NCBI GenBank assembly: GCA_027016965.1
Contig: JALURI010000045.1
Span: 1 to 16,966, forward strand
DNA: 16,966 bases
DNA from: Geoglobus sp.
GTDB taxonomy: Archaea; Halobacteriota; Archaeoglobi; Archaeoglobales; Archaeoglobaceae
Reading direction: 5' to 3'
Positions 7,791 to 15,323 of the stretch are shown one piece after another; position 1 is the stretch's first letter; each line of letters opens with the position of its first letter. A program made the position numbers and the translations under genes. The notes under the pieces are model-generated. The model was not told where the DNA came from. It was given only the letters and a program-made list of their open reading frames with translations, and made no database searches.

Positions 7791-8261
7791 TCATATTTTT
7801 TCTGAAAATATTTTCAGCAATCCTATGTTTACAATTATGGCTCCCGAGATCATGAAAAGCATAGCCAAATAACCAAGATATGAAAACGGGTATGTTATAA
7901 GCCAGGCGTGTATTTCGTAGTTCAGGTCTCCTCTGAGAACTTTCAGATACATCCCGAATTTCCTCAGCTTCAGATCTTTCTCTCCAGTCAGTGTTTCCAT
8001 TGATGTGTTCTCGTTGGTTGTGATGAGTACCTCTGAGTGGCTGGACTTTAAAGTAAGGCTACCATTTACCAGCTCTCCTGATGGAAGCACCTCATCCATA
8101 CTGATCTCATCACCCTCATTCAAAACTCCTGAAAGGGTAAACTCCTTCTGGAGGGGATACATGGAAACAAGGGAGAGCGTGACAGCAAAAATTAGCATGA
8201 TAATACCGAATTTTATTTCCCTGAATTTAAACACATTAAGTCTTTTTCCGGAAGATGTCAT
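7791..8261 (-). CDS. Small two-helix membrane protein, last gene of the opp operon
   Basis: A 156-residue protein I do not recognise. It has a short basic N-terminus, a membrane helix at about 18-36 (starts FGIIMLIFAVTLSL), a polar, presumably extracellular domain of about 85 residues (38-122) rich in Ser, Thr, Glu and beta-forming residues, and a second helix at about 128-149 followed by a short cytosolic tail ending KIFSEKI. Its ATG overlaps the oppF stop codon (ATGA), so it is co-transcribed and translationally coupled with the transporter; an accessory or assembly subunit is possible but not demonstrated. It ends 15 nt from the convergent MATE gene. No cysteine, no lipobox and no recognisable catalytic motif. 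Confidence 0.82.
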   Translation of the reverse strand: MTSSGKRLNVFKFREIKFGIIMLIFAVTLSLVSMYPLQKEFTLSGVLNEGDEISMDEVLPSGELVNGSLTLKSSHSEVLITTNENTSMETLTGEKDLKLRKFGMYLKVLRGDLNYEIHAWLITYPFSYLGYLAMLFMISGAIIVNIGLLKIFSEKI

Positions 8262-9268
8262 ATTTTACCTGCAAAGTGACATTCCACATAATGATCTTTT
8301 TCTAAGGCAGTCATTTCGGGATGGGAAATATCACATAATCCTTCTTTGGCATACACACATCTCGGGTGAAATCTGCACCCATTCGGTATGTTCACAGCAC
8401 TCGGAACCTCTCCTTTTATCGGGAGGGATTTTATGATATCCTTCCGATCAGGCTCAGGTTCAGGGACTGCTTCAAGCAGTGCTCTCGTGTAGGGATGAAG
8501 AGGGTTGTCGATAACTCTCTCAACTTCACCCATTTCCACTACCCTCCCAAGATACATCACACCTATCCAGTCAGAGAAGTACCTTGCAGTTGAGAGGTCG
8601 TGTGTTATATAGAGGTATGTTAACCCCAGCTCATCCCTGAGTTTCCTGAGCAGTTCCAGAATCTCCGCTCTTATCGACACATCAAGCATTGACACCGGTT
8701 CATCTGCGACAACAAATTCAGGATTCAGTATCATTGTTCTTGCTATTGCAACCCTCTGTCTCTGCCCTCCGCTAAGCATATGTGGAAATCTGCCAACAAA
8801 CTCCTCTGGCGGTGTCAGCCTAACCAGTTCCAGAGCGTGATGTATCATTTCCTCTCTCTCTGATCTGCTCTCTCCAATTTTGTGTATTATCAAAGGCTCT
8901 TCCAGAACATCATACACTCTGAATCTTGGGTTGATTGATGAGAATGGGTCCTGGTATATCATCTGAACTAATTTTCGGTATCTCAGGCTCTCTTCCTTAG
9001 ATTTTAAATGAGAAACATCCTGACCTCTTAAAAATATTCTTCCTTCTGTCGGTTCCATAAGTTTCATTATCAGCTTTCCGGTTGTTGTTTTTCCGCAGCC
9101 TGATTCCCCTACAAGTGCAAAAATCTGTTTTTTCCTGACTTCAAAAGAGATCCCATCAACTGCTCTGACAAATCTTTGAGCCTCTCTTTTGATTATGCTC
9201 CTGATTCCCCTTTTTATGGAGAAGTATTTTTTCAAACCCTCAACCCTGAGCTCAACATCTGCGGTCAT
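8258..9268 (-). CDS. oppF: Oligopeptide/dipeptide ABC transporter ATPase, OppF type
   Basis: Second nucleotide-binding subunit (336 residues) of the importer; it hydrolyses ATP at the cytosolic face of OppBC. Visible: Walker A GESGCGKTT (54-62), Q-loop Gln106, signature LSGGQRQR (165-172), Walker B FVVADE (185-190), H-loop His223 (ITHDLS). The C-terminal oligo_HPY domain has CRFHPRC with Cys298, Cys304, Cys312 and Cys330, four cysteines that bind an iron-sulfur cluster in a mycobacterial OppD. The basic N-terminal insert (about 18-34, IKRGIRSIIKREAQR) is typical of OppF. The ATG at 9268 has AGGGTGA 5-6 nt upstream; the GTG at 9277, which would overlap the oppD stop, is an alternative. It is 5 nt downstream of oppD. 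Substrate is a peptide by family, but some relatives carry nickel or sugars. Confidence 0.95.
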   Translation of the reverse strand: MTADVELRVEGLKKYFSIKRGIRSIIKREAQRFVRAVDGISFEVRKKQIFALVGESGCGKTTTGKLIMKLMEPTEGRIFLRGQDVSHLKSKEESLRYRKLVQMIYQDPFSSINPRFRVYDVLEEPLIIHKIGESRSEREEMIHHALELVRLTPPEEFVGRFPHMLSGGQRQRVAIARTMILNPEFVVADEPVSMLDVSIRAEILELLRKLRDELGLTYLYITHDLSTARYFSDWIGVMYLGRVVEMGEVERVIDNPLHPYTRALLEAVPEPEPDRKDIIKSLPIKGEVPSAVNIPNGCRFHPRCVYAKEGLCDISHPEMTALEKDHYVECHFAGKI

Positions 9269-9273
9269 GACAA

Positions 9274-10230
9274 TCACCCTGAAATGTTATGGCAGTAAAC
9301 TTCCCTTGAATCCTCCAATACTGTTTTGTCAGGCTCCCTTTCCATGCAGATTTTTGTGGCGTAGGGACATCTTGGATGAAATCTGCAACCTGGAGGAGGA
9401 TTTGCCAGATTTGGTGGTGCACCCGGAATAAATTCAAGTCTATCCACTTTTTCATGGACTTTTGGAATTGCAGCCAGAAGTTTTTGGGTGTACGGGTGTC
9501 TTGGATCTCCATATACTTTTTTACTGTCACCTATCTCCACTATCTTGCCCGCATACATTATTGCAATTCTGTCAGAGATTTCTGCGAGAATACTCAGATC
9601 ATGGGTGATAAAGATCAGAGACAGTCCCAGCCTTTTTTTGAGACTTTTCAGGAGATTGATTATCTGAGCCTGAACTATAACATCAAGAGCTGTTGTTGGT
9701 TCATCTGCTATGACAAGATCTGGATGAAGCAGAAGGGACATGGCAATCATCACTCTCTGTTTCATTCCTCCACTGAGTTCATGAGGATATCTGGAGATTA
9801 TCTTTGGATCCAGACCAACCAGTTCAAGCTGTTTGGCAACTCTCTCACGTGCCTCTTCTTCAGGGATATCGGTATGATATCTGAAGGGTTCCATCATCTG
9901 GTACCCGATGGTGTAAACTGGATTCAGAGCGTTCATGGCTCCCTGAAATATCATGGAGATTCTTTTCCATCTTATCTCTCTTCTGAAGGTATTTTCGTTC
10001 ATAGAAGTGAGATCCATTCCATTGAGATCGATTGTTCCTCCAACAATTTTCCCAGGTGGTGGAACAAGTCTTATTAGGGAATACCCAAGTGTTGACTTTC
10101 CACAGCCACTTTCTCCGGCAAGTCCCAGAACCTCGCCCTTATCAAGTGTAAAGCTGACACCATCCACTCCCTTAACAACCCCTCTTGTGGTGAAGAAGTG
10201 TGTTTTTAGATCTGTAACTTTCATCAGCAT
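9274..10230 (-). CDS. oppD: Oligopeptide/dipeptide ABC transporter ATPase, OppD type
   Basis: First nucleotide-binding subunit (318 residues), partner of OppF. Walker A GESGCGKST (39-47), Q-loop Gln96, signature LSGGMKQR (152-159), Walker B LVIADE (172-177), H-loop His210 (ITHDLS). The oligo_HPY tail has CRFHPRC with Cys282, Cys288, Cys295 and Cys313, the same four-cysteine pattern as its neighbour. The ATG at 10230 has GAGGTG 6 nt upstream, which itself overlaps the oppC stop (TGAGGTG); the GTG at 10239 sits inside this site and is rejected. Spacing to oppC is 10 nt. Confidence 0.95.
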   Translation of the reverse strand: MLMKVTDLKTHFFTTRGVVKGVDGVSFTLDKGEVLGLAGESGCGKSTLGYSLIRLVPPPGKIVGGTIDLNGMDLTSMNENTFRREIRWKRISMIFQGAMNALNPVYTIGYQMMEPFRYHTDIPEEEARERVAKQLELVGLDPKIISRYPHELSGGMKQRVMIAMSLLLHPDLVIADEPTTALDVIVQAQIINLLKSLKKRLGLSLIFITHDLSILAEISDRIAIMYAGKIVEIGDSKKVYGDPRHPYTQKLLAAIPKVHEKVDRLEFIPGAPPNLANPPPGCRFHPRCPYATKICMEREPDKTVLEDSREVYCHNISG

Positions 10231-10240
10231 TTTCGGCACC

Positions 10241-11671
10241 TCAGAGCGTTCTCATTCTTGGATTCAGAATCCTGTCAAGTGCAACGCCAAGCAAAACAAA
10301 AGCCAGTCCCACCAAAGCAATTGCCAGTCCGGGTGGTACAACCCACCACCAGTACCCGTTTATGGTGGCTCCAGCATTTTGAGCATCGTAAAGCATCTGA
10401 CCCCAGGTAACAGCTGTGGGATCACCAAGACCAAGAAAACTCAGTGCAGCCTCTGTCATAACTGCGTACGGTACAGAAAGAGCCATCTGGGAAAATGCGT
10501 AGGGCATTATCTGTGGCATTATGTGCTTGAAAACAATTCTCCCTGAACCTGCTCCAAGAGCTCTTGCCGCCTCGACAAATGTCTGTTCTTTAATCTGTAG
10601 AGCCATACTCCTTGCTACCTTTGCAACACCAACCCATCCAAATATAACGAGAAGCAGAACAATCTGAAACAGGTCAACATGTCCCTTGAAGTAGGCTCCG
10701 AGGAGAATAAGTATCGGAAGAACAGGTAATGAGAACATGAACTCGTTAAATCTCTGCATAGTTTCATCCTTCAACCCTCCAAAATAGGCACTTGCGACAC
10801 CATACACAATTCCTATGAGAACGCTCAACACAGCAACAGCAATTCCAACTGCCAGAGAGACCCTTGTTCCCCATACAAGTCCTGCCCAGATATCTCTTCC
10901 TTTGCTATCTGTACCCATGAGTCCAAATGTTCTTCCTGAGAAAATTACATTGAACTCTGATAAATCCAGAACATCTCCCTCATCCACCGTTTTTATTCTT
11001 ATTTCCAGCACATATTCGCCATGAAGCGGAGTTGGCTGTTTGAATATGTTCTCATCTATCTTTCCAAAAAGGATCTTTATGGTATCCATGAGGGCTTGAA
11101 GCTTAATTTCCTCAACAGGTTTCAGTTCTACCCCTGATGTATCCTTGGCCCATTTAAAAACATTATTTTTTACCTCCGTATTTGTTGCAATCTGAATAAC
11201 GGTGTTGGATGAGATCATTCTGTCCTCAATAAGTTTGACTTCAAGCCCATCCGGTCTTTTCAATACAACGGTCATTTTTGGCTTGTTCTTCACATCATGA
11301 GATGTGACCTTAAAACCCTGAAGAACTATATCCTTTGGAGGCACGTCATAATCACTTGTATAAACTATCCTGAGGATTTTCTCCCCATCACCTCCTTCTA
11401 TCACCTCCATATCTCTGATTGAATAAACCTGATGAGGTGCCAGTTTTTCAGAAGAAAAGTAATTTATCCAGGTTGGTGGAACATTTGGTGGATTTTCAAC
11501 CCAGAACTCTTTCGACCACCTTTCTGCCACATCAGGAGATGTTATTCTGGGAGCAAGGAGTGCCGCTGCAATAAGAATTATAAGGAGAATAAACCCAATA
11601 ATTCCCCCTTTCTGGTATCTGAATTCATGAATAAAGTCCTTCACACTCTCTTTGACGTCCTCAAGTCTCAT
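10241..11671 (-). CDS. oppC: Peptide ABC transporter permease, OppC type, with large extracellular insertion
   Basis: Membrane subunit (476 residues; about 270-310 is usual). A cytosolic N-terminus and helix 1 (about 22-42) are followed by a long polar segment (about 48-247) before the family motif GTDSKGRDIWAG (253-264), which normally comes only about 35 residues after helix 1. The rest is standard: five further helices, the EAA loop EQTFVEAARALGAGSG (362-377) that docks on the ATPases, and the LSFLGLGDPTAVTWG motif (410-424). The extra 170-180 residues face outside and look like a beta-rich domain (alternating hydrophobic and polar residues, for example KMTVVLKRPDGLEVKLI). The ATG at 11671 has GGTGAT about 6 nt upstream and lies 6 nt after oppB. 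The insertion has no frameshift sign and keeps the gene's composition. Confidence 0.94.
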   Translation of the reverse strand: MRLEDVKESVKDFIHEFRYQKGGIIGFILLIILIAAALLAPRITSPDVAERWSKEFWVENPPNVPPTWINYFSSEKLAPHQVYSIRDMEVIEGGDGEKILRIVYTSDYDVPPKDIVLQGFKVTSHDVKNKPKMTVVLKRPDGLEVKLIEDRMISSNTVIQIATNTEVKNNVFKWAKDTSGVELKPVEEIKLQALMDTIKILFGKIDENIFKQPTPLHGEYVLEIRIKTVDEGDVLDLSEFNVIFSGRTFGLMGTDSKGRDIWAGLVWGTRVSLAVGIAVAVLSVLIGIVYGVASAYFGGLKDETMQRFNEFMFSLPVLPILILLGAYFKGHVDLFQIVLLLVIFGWVGVAKVARSMALQIKEQTFVEAARALGAGSGRIVFKHIMPQIMPYAFSQMALSVPYAVMTEAALSFLGLGDPTAVTWGQMLYDAQNAGATINGYWWWVVPPGLAIALVGLAFVLLGVALDRILNPRMRTL

Positions 11672-11677
11672 GGAAGA

Positions 11678-12721
11678 TCACCTTCCTACTCTCACCCTTG
11701 GATCCAGATATCCGTAAATCAGATCTGCAACTATCATGGAAGCCAGAAACAGTGCGACAGTTACATAAGTCACCCCCATAAGGAGGTTTACCTCACTCTG
11801 CTGCAATGCAACCCAGTAAAGTCTACCCATACCGGGCCAGTTAAACACAGCTTCAGTGATTATCGCTCCTCCCAGTGAGCCAAGCAATCCAATTATTACG
11901 TTGGTTACAATGGGTGGTGATGCTGCTCTCAGGGCATGTCCGTAAATAACCTTTCGTTCAGGAACTCCCTTTGCTCTTGCAACTGTTATAAAATCCTCAT
12001 GCATCGTTGTTATCATGATATTTCTGGTTGTGTATGCCCATCCACCAAAGCTGACAAATACAACAGTTATGAGGGGAAGCATCATTCTCCAGAGCAAATC
12101 TCTGTAATATCCAAGTCCTTCAAGATTTGGGTTGGGTAAGCTTGAAGCTGGAAAAATTCCAAGCTGAAATGCAAATATGAGGATGAAAACCATTCCAACC
12201 CACCACATTGGAAGACTGGCTGTGAGCATTGCAAGAACCGAGAGAACTTTATCAACAGCCTTTCCAGCTTTCTGTGCAGCCTTGATTCCCAGAAGCAATC
12301 CTATGAATGTGATAATTATCTGGGCTGTAGTGAAAAGTAATACAGTTCTTGGAATTGCCTTCTCAATTATTTTTGAGACCTTTATCTCTCCAAATACCGG
12401 ACTTCTTGCGTTTCCAAAGTCTAAGAGGAGTGTGTTCTTCGTTTTTGAAATAACTCTTTCCCAGAACGGTTTGTTCAGCTCAAATTCTCTTCTGAGCTGT
12501 TCCTCTCTGTTCCTCTTCCACTTTTCAAAAGCCTCTGGATCACTTGCCTTTAACCTCAGAATTGCCGGATTTCTTGCTTCACCATTGATTATTTCAGCAA
12601 TTCTTGCTCTTGCATCATCTTCTGCAACTTTGACAAACAGAATTGATACAACAAATGTGACAAATGCTAACACTAATAAAGCGTTGAAAATCCTGATTCC
12701 AAGATATCTGGCAAAACTCAT
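11678..12721 (-). CDS. oppB: Peptide ABC transporter permease, OppB type
   Basis: Membrane subunit (347 residues) pairing with OppC to form the translocation path. Helix 1 at about 8-30; a charged external segment (about 33-118) with a Lys/Arg/Glu-rich helical stretch (FEKWKRNREEQLRREFELN); helix 2 onward from about 124. The EAA loop reads HEDFITVARAKGVPERKV (241-258), and GGAIITEAVFNWPGMGRL (284-301) is the classic DppB/OppB motif. The protein ends YLDPRVRVGR, also typical. The ATG at 12721 is preceded by GGGATGGGCA, a poor ribosome binding site. It is separated from oppA by 96 bases that hold T-runs and a TATA-like element, so it may have both read-through and its own promoter. Confidence 0.95.
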   Translation of the reverse strand: MSFARYLGIRIFNALLVLAFVTFVVSILFVKVAEDDARARIAEIINGEARNPAILRLKASDPEAFEKWKRNREEQLRREFELNKPFWERVISKTKNTLLLDFGNARSPVFGEIKVSKIIEKAIPRTVLLFTTAQIIITFIGLLLGIKAAQKAGKAVDKVLSVLAMLTASLPMWWVGMVFILIFAFQLGIFPASSLPNPNLEGLGYYRDLLWRMMLPLITVVFVSFGGWAYTTRNIMITTMHEDFITVARAKGVPERKVIYGHALRAASPPIVTNVIIGLLGSLGGAIITEAVFNWPGMGRLYWVALQQSEVNLLMGVTYVTVALFLASMIVADLIYGYLDPRVRVGR

Positions 12722-12745
12722 TGCCCATCCCTTTTTTTTAGATTG

Positions 12746-12753
12746 TTTTTAAA
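12746..12753 (-). promoter_or_regulatory. Possible internal TATA box upstream of oppB
   Basis: Read on the minus strand as TTTAAAAA after an A-rich stretch. Its centre is about 28 nt from the oppB ATG, which fits an independent transcript with almost no leader. The region is AT-rich, so a chance match is possible. Confidence 0.3.
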
Positions 12754-12798
12754 GTTTTTGACGAATTGGAAGGGGCAGGGCAGTTTTTTAATAAAATC

Positions 12799-12812
12799 AA
12801 AAAATTAAAAAA
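12799..12812 (-). terminator. Oligo-T terminator or attenuator after oppA
   Basis: On the minus strand, two T6 tracts (plus-strand A runs at 12807-12812 and 12799-12804) follow the oppA stop by 5-8 nt, with more T-rich sequence after them. Oligo-T runs are the archaeal termination signal. Partial termination here would leave oppA mRNA in excess of oppBCDF, as is usual for binding proteins. Inference from sequence only. Confidence 0.5.
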
Positions 12813-12817
12813 TTTTG

Positions 12818-15181
12818 TTATTTTCTTCTGAGCACGTATGCAACAGCAAGCAGACCGATCAAGGCAATTACTGCTTCAAATCCTGGTGTTTGCTTCTCTT
12901 CTGCCTTTGTTGGGGTCTTCTCCGGTGTTGGTGTCTTCTCAGGTTCTGGAGTTGGAGTGGCTGTTTTTGCAGGGGTAGGCGTCTTTTCAGGTGTTGGTGT
13001 CGCAACTGGCTTAGGATTCATGCTTTTGAGTTCTATGTACAGAGACTCCGGATCGTATTTGACTATGTAGTATGGTCCGTTGCTTACAACTGCATGTTTG
13101 TATGTTTCTATGAAGTTGACATCTGCTTCGTATCTCTTGGTTGCTTCATCTGGGGAGACATCATCCTTGATTGCTGAAGGTATGGTGCCCTTCATTTCTT
13201 CAAGAGCGCTTTTTATCTGAGTTACATGGTCTTTGAGGAGCATGTCAATCTGGTTAATTCCTTCTGTTGCCTCACTGAAAGACCACTTCTGATCAGCATA
13301 TCCATTCGCAACCATTTCGCCCATCACATACCAGAGCTCCCATGGGAGATCAGGCCAGAAGGCATAGTAGCTTGCGGTTATATCATCTGCCACCACATGG
13401 GCGTAATCTCCGTAGACGATATAGCCATCATTGGTAAAGACCATACCCTTTATGTTATTGAAGATCTCAGCATTCGCCTCAAGGCTTTCATCGTAGTATG
13501 TATCATCCTCTCCATCCTGTGTGCTCCACTCTTTCTCAAATGCTATGTAGTATTTCAGATCAGCAGGTGTTACTGGCAGACCGTTGTGCCACTTGCCCCA
13601 GTTAAGGACTTTGTATGTGACCTTGGTTTTTGCTGTTCCAGTTCCAGCAGGCTCCCACTGGTCAGTAGATGAATTGTAAACTATGGCATCTGCTGGTACC
13701 TCAAACTCACCCTTCTCAACCTTATACTCTAATACAACAGGCTGATATTCGCCATTCTGATCAAGCCAGAGTGATGGGGATGTTATGAGCCTCCAGATGA
13801 GCATTGCGTAGATGTCATCGCTTCCAATTGGGTTAAATGCGCTCATGAAGAGTGCACCGGTTGATGAAAACTCTATAACCTTGAGAATTCTGTCAGGTGT
13901 CTGTGCAGTAAGCAGAGCATTTCTTGTGTAAAGACCGCTGACAGGATCGACCATCATCGCATCCACATTCACTCTGTTTTTGTTCACAGGGAAGAATTCT
14001 GTCTGGGAGATTGTAAAGACTCTGACAGAGTCCATCATACCGAGACCAAGTCCAAGCTTCTGGAGGTCCCAGTACTGATCCACATTTTCAAGAGTATACT
14101 TCTTCCCGTCTTTCTCATGATTTCCGTTGACAAGCAGCATCGTCACATCGTCAATTGTGAAGTCAAGTATCTCATTGAGTTTGTCTCCGGTGTAGTATTT
14201 AAGTTCGATTTTGTCTGCACCTCCAATTGTGTCAAGCAAGTCTTTGACTGTAACATCAGGTTTATACTGCCATCCAACTATTGCAGGGAGACCCCAGTAC
14301 CATGAGGAGTAAAACTGTGGCAACTCTGTCTCAGGCCAGGCCTGTGCAGCTTCAGCCACCCATCCACCTGTGTAGTAGTTCCATTCGTAGTTCTTGGGAT
14401 CGGTAAGATAAACAGCTTTGATTGCCTTCTTTCTGTCCCAGATGTTGTTCTCCACAGTGAATCCTGCCTTTTCAAGAACAGATGCAAAGTACGTTCCAAC
14501 ATCCTTCCTCTCATCCTCCACTCTGGAGATTCCCTTTATAACAACAGGTTCTCCATTAAAGTACCACTTGCCGTCCTTCTTTTCAAGTGTATATCCCGCA
14601 TCAGCGAGTTTCTGAGCCATTTTGTTCATTGCATCATCAATCATCTGAATTGCCAGCTCTTCATTACCCTCAGGACTCAGCCCCAGGGCATTGTAAAGGT
14701 CTTTCATTTTCTTGTTGAATGGATAGAATGTGTTGAACGCACCGTACTGTACAGCTCCAGAACCCTGATAGATGTTCTGTACTATGTACTCTCTGTTAAC
14801 AAGCCAGTTGACGGCGTATCTTACCTCTCTTATTGCAAAGGGATTGAGATATACCTTATCACCAACGGTTATAACAGGAAGGTCCCCCTCATCATGTACC
14901 GGGTTCAACGTAAGCTCTGCATATACAGATGCAGATCTGATGAGTTCAAGGTTGTCAAGTATTGATGGATCCAAATCCTTGTAGGCTCCTGAAGGTCTTG
15001 AAAAGAGAAAGATGTCGTACTCTCCCTTGGCGACAGATACTATAGCTGTTTCTTCGTTAGACATTGCATATACCTGAATTTCGTTTGCCTGTCCATCGTT
15101 TGGAAGTACAGCTGCAACCGCTGGGATAGTTGCTGTAAAAAGCAGTGCAACCAGCACTAACAGAAATTCCACCTTTTTCAT
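12818..15181 (-). CDS. oppA: Cell-surface peptide-binding protein (SBP family 5, apparently circularly permuted) with PGF-CTERM anchor
   Basis: Extracellular substrate-binding protein (787 residues; about 520-600 is usual) that delivers ligand to OppBC. A Sec signal peptide (1-24, ending AVAA) has no lipobox; the C-terminus has a Pro/Thr/Glu/Lys linker (about 725-765), PGF (766-768), a hydrophobic helix and RRK: a PGF-CTERM signal handled by archaeosortase A. Motifs come in an unusual order. Near the N-terminus is ETAIVSVAKGEYDIFLF (44-60), then REVRYAVNWLVNREYIV (118-134) and GGW (272-274), which normally fill the second half of the family. Then come LKVIEF/FNPIG (433-453), LDQNGEYQPVV, KWHNGLPVTPADLKYYI (530-546) and NGPYYIVKYDPESLYIEL (701-718), which normally fill the first half. 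The ATG at 15181 has an excellent GAGGTGA. It is the first gene of the opp operon. Ligand unknown; peptide is by family. Confidence 0.94.
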   Translation of the reverse strand: MKKVEFLLVLVALLFTATIPAVAAVLPNDGQANEIQVYAMSNEETAIVSVAKGEYDIFLFSRPSGAYKDLDPSILDNLELIRSASVYAELTLNPVHDEGDLPVITVGDKVYLNPFAIREVRYAVNWLVNREYIVQNIYQGSGAVQYGAFNTFYPFNKKMKDLYNALGLSPEGNEELAIQMIDDAMNKMAQKLADAGYTLEKKDGKWYFNGEPVVIKGISRVEDERKDVGTYFASVLEKAGFTVENNIWDRKKAIKAVYLTDPKNYEWNYYTGGWVAEAAQAWPETELPQFYSSWYWGLPAIVGWQYKPDVTVKDLLDTIGGADKIELKYYTGDKLNEILDFTIDDVTMLLVNGNHEKDGKKYTLENVDQYWDLQKLGLGLGMMDSVRVFTISQTEFFPVNKNRVNVDAMMVDPVSGLYTRNALLTAQTPDRILKVIEFSSTGALFMSAFNPIGSDDIYAMLIWRLITSPSLWLDQNGEYQPVVLEYKVEKGEFEVPADAIVYNSSTDQWEPAGTGTAKTKVTYKVLNWGKWHNGLPVTPADLKYYIAFEKEWSTQDGEDDTYYDESLEANAEIFNNIKGMVFTNDGYIVYGDYAHVVADDITASYYAFWPDLPWELWYVMGEMVANGYADQKWSFSEATEGINQIDMLLKDHVTQIKSALEEMKGTIPSAIKDDVSPDEATKRYEADVNFIETYKHAVVSNGPYYIVKYDPESLYIELKSMNPKPVATPTPEKTPTPAKTATPTPEPEKTPTPEKTPTKAEEKQTPGFEAVIALIGLLAVAYVLRRK
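12887..13009 (-). repeat. Low-complexity Pro/Thr-rich linker coding repeats in oppA
   Basis: Encodes residues 725-765, imperfect copies of TPTPEKTP and TPTPEPEKTP. The DNA is correspondingly repetitive (variants of GGTGTTGGTGTCTTCTC on the plus strand). Such Thr-rich stalks next to a PGF-CTERM signal are typically O-glycosylated spacers that hold the binding domain away from the membrane or S-layer. Repeat length may vary between strains. Confidence 0.8.
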
Positions 15182-15185
15182 GTTT

Positions 15186-15244
15186 TCACCTCACCCATAA
15201 TAAACTGTCTGACTAAGCTATGGGGTTAAGTTTTGAATTATAAA
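15186..15244 (-). promoter_or_regulatory. Promoter and ribosome binding site of the opp operon
   Basis: On the minus strand, TTTATAAT (15237-15244) is a good TATA box; transcription would start near 15215, giving a leader of about 34 nt. GAGGTGA (15192-15186), 4 nt from the oppA ATG, is a strong ribosome binding site. This differs from the leaderless starts predicted for iorA, the MATE gene and nac in the same window, and fits high expression of a binding protein. Confidence 0.6.
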
Positions 15245-15291
15245 TTCAGGTATTTAAAATTTCCTGAAACTGTAACTTGGATTGCGGGTAA

Positions 15292-15300
15292 TTTTTATAT
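15292..15300 (+). promoter_or_regulatory. Predicted TATA box of nac-trmI
   Basis: TTTTTATAT. The archaeal spacing of about 26 nt from its centre puts the transcription start at about 15322-15324, on top of the ATG at 15324. No ribosome binding site is visible, so a leaderless mRNA is predicted and this spacing helps choose among the clustered ATGs. Confidence 0.5.
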
Positions 15301-15323
15301 CACAGCCATGTGTACTGATGTCA

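Noticed and set aside
9376..10077. Open plus-strand frame of 233 codons
   Set aside because: It lies fully antisense to oppD, whose motifs are all intact, and its translation is rich in Cys, His, Trp and Phe with no recognisable domain.
12177..12752. Open plus-strand frame of 191 codons antisense to oppB
   Set aside because: Its hydrophobic translation is the complement of membrane helices of oppB; no start signals and no family resemblance.
12768..12783. C/G-rich block between oppA and oppB as a hairpin or riboswitch
   Set aside because: It has no complementary partner nearby, so no stem forms; only a short direct repeat of GGGCAG-type units is visible.
12900..13010. Tandem repeats on the plus strand as a regulatory satellite
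   Set aside because: They are explained by the Pro/Thr/Glu/Lys linker codons of oppA and stay in frame.
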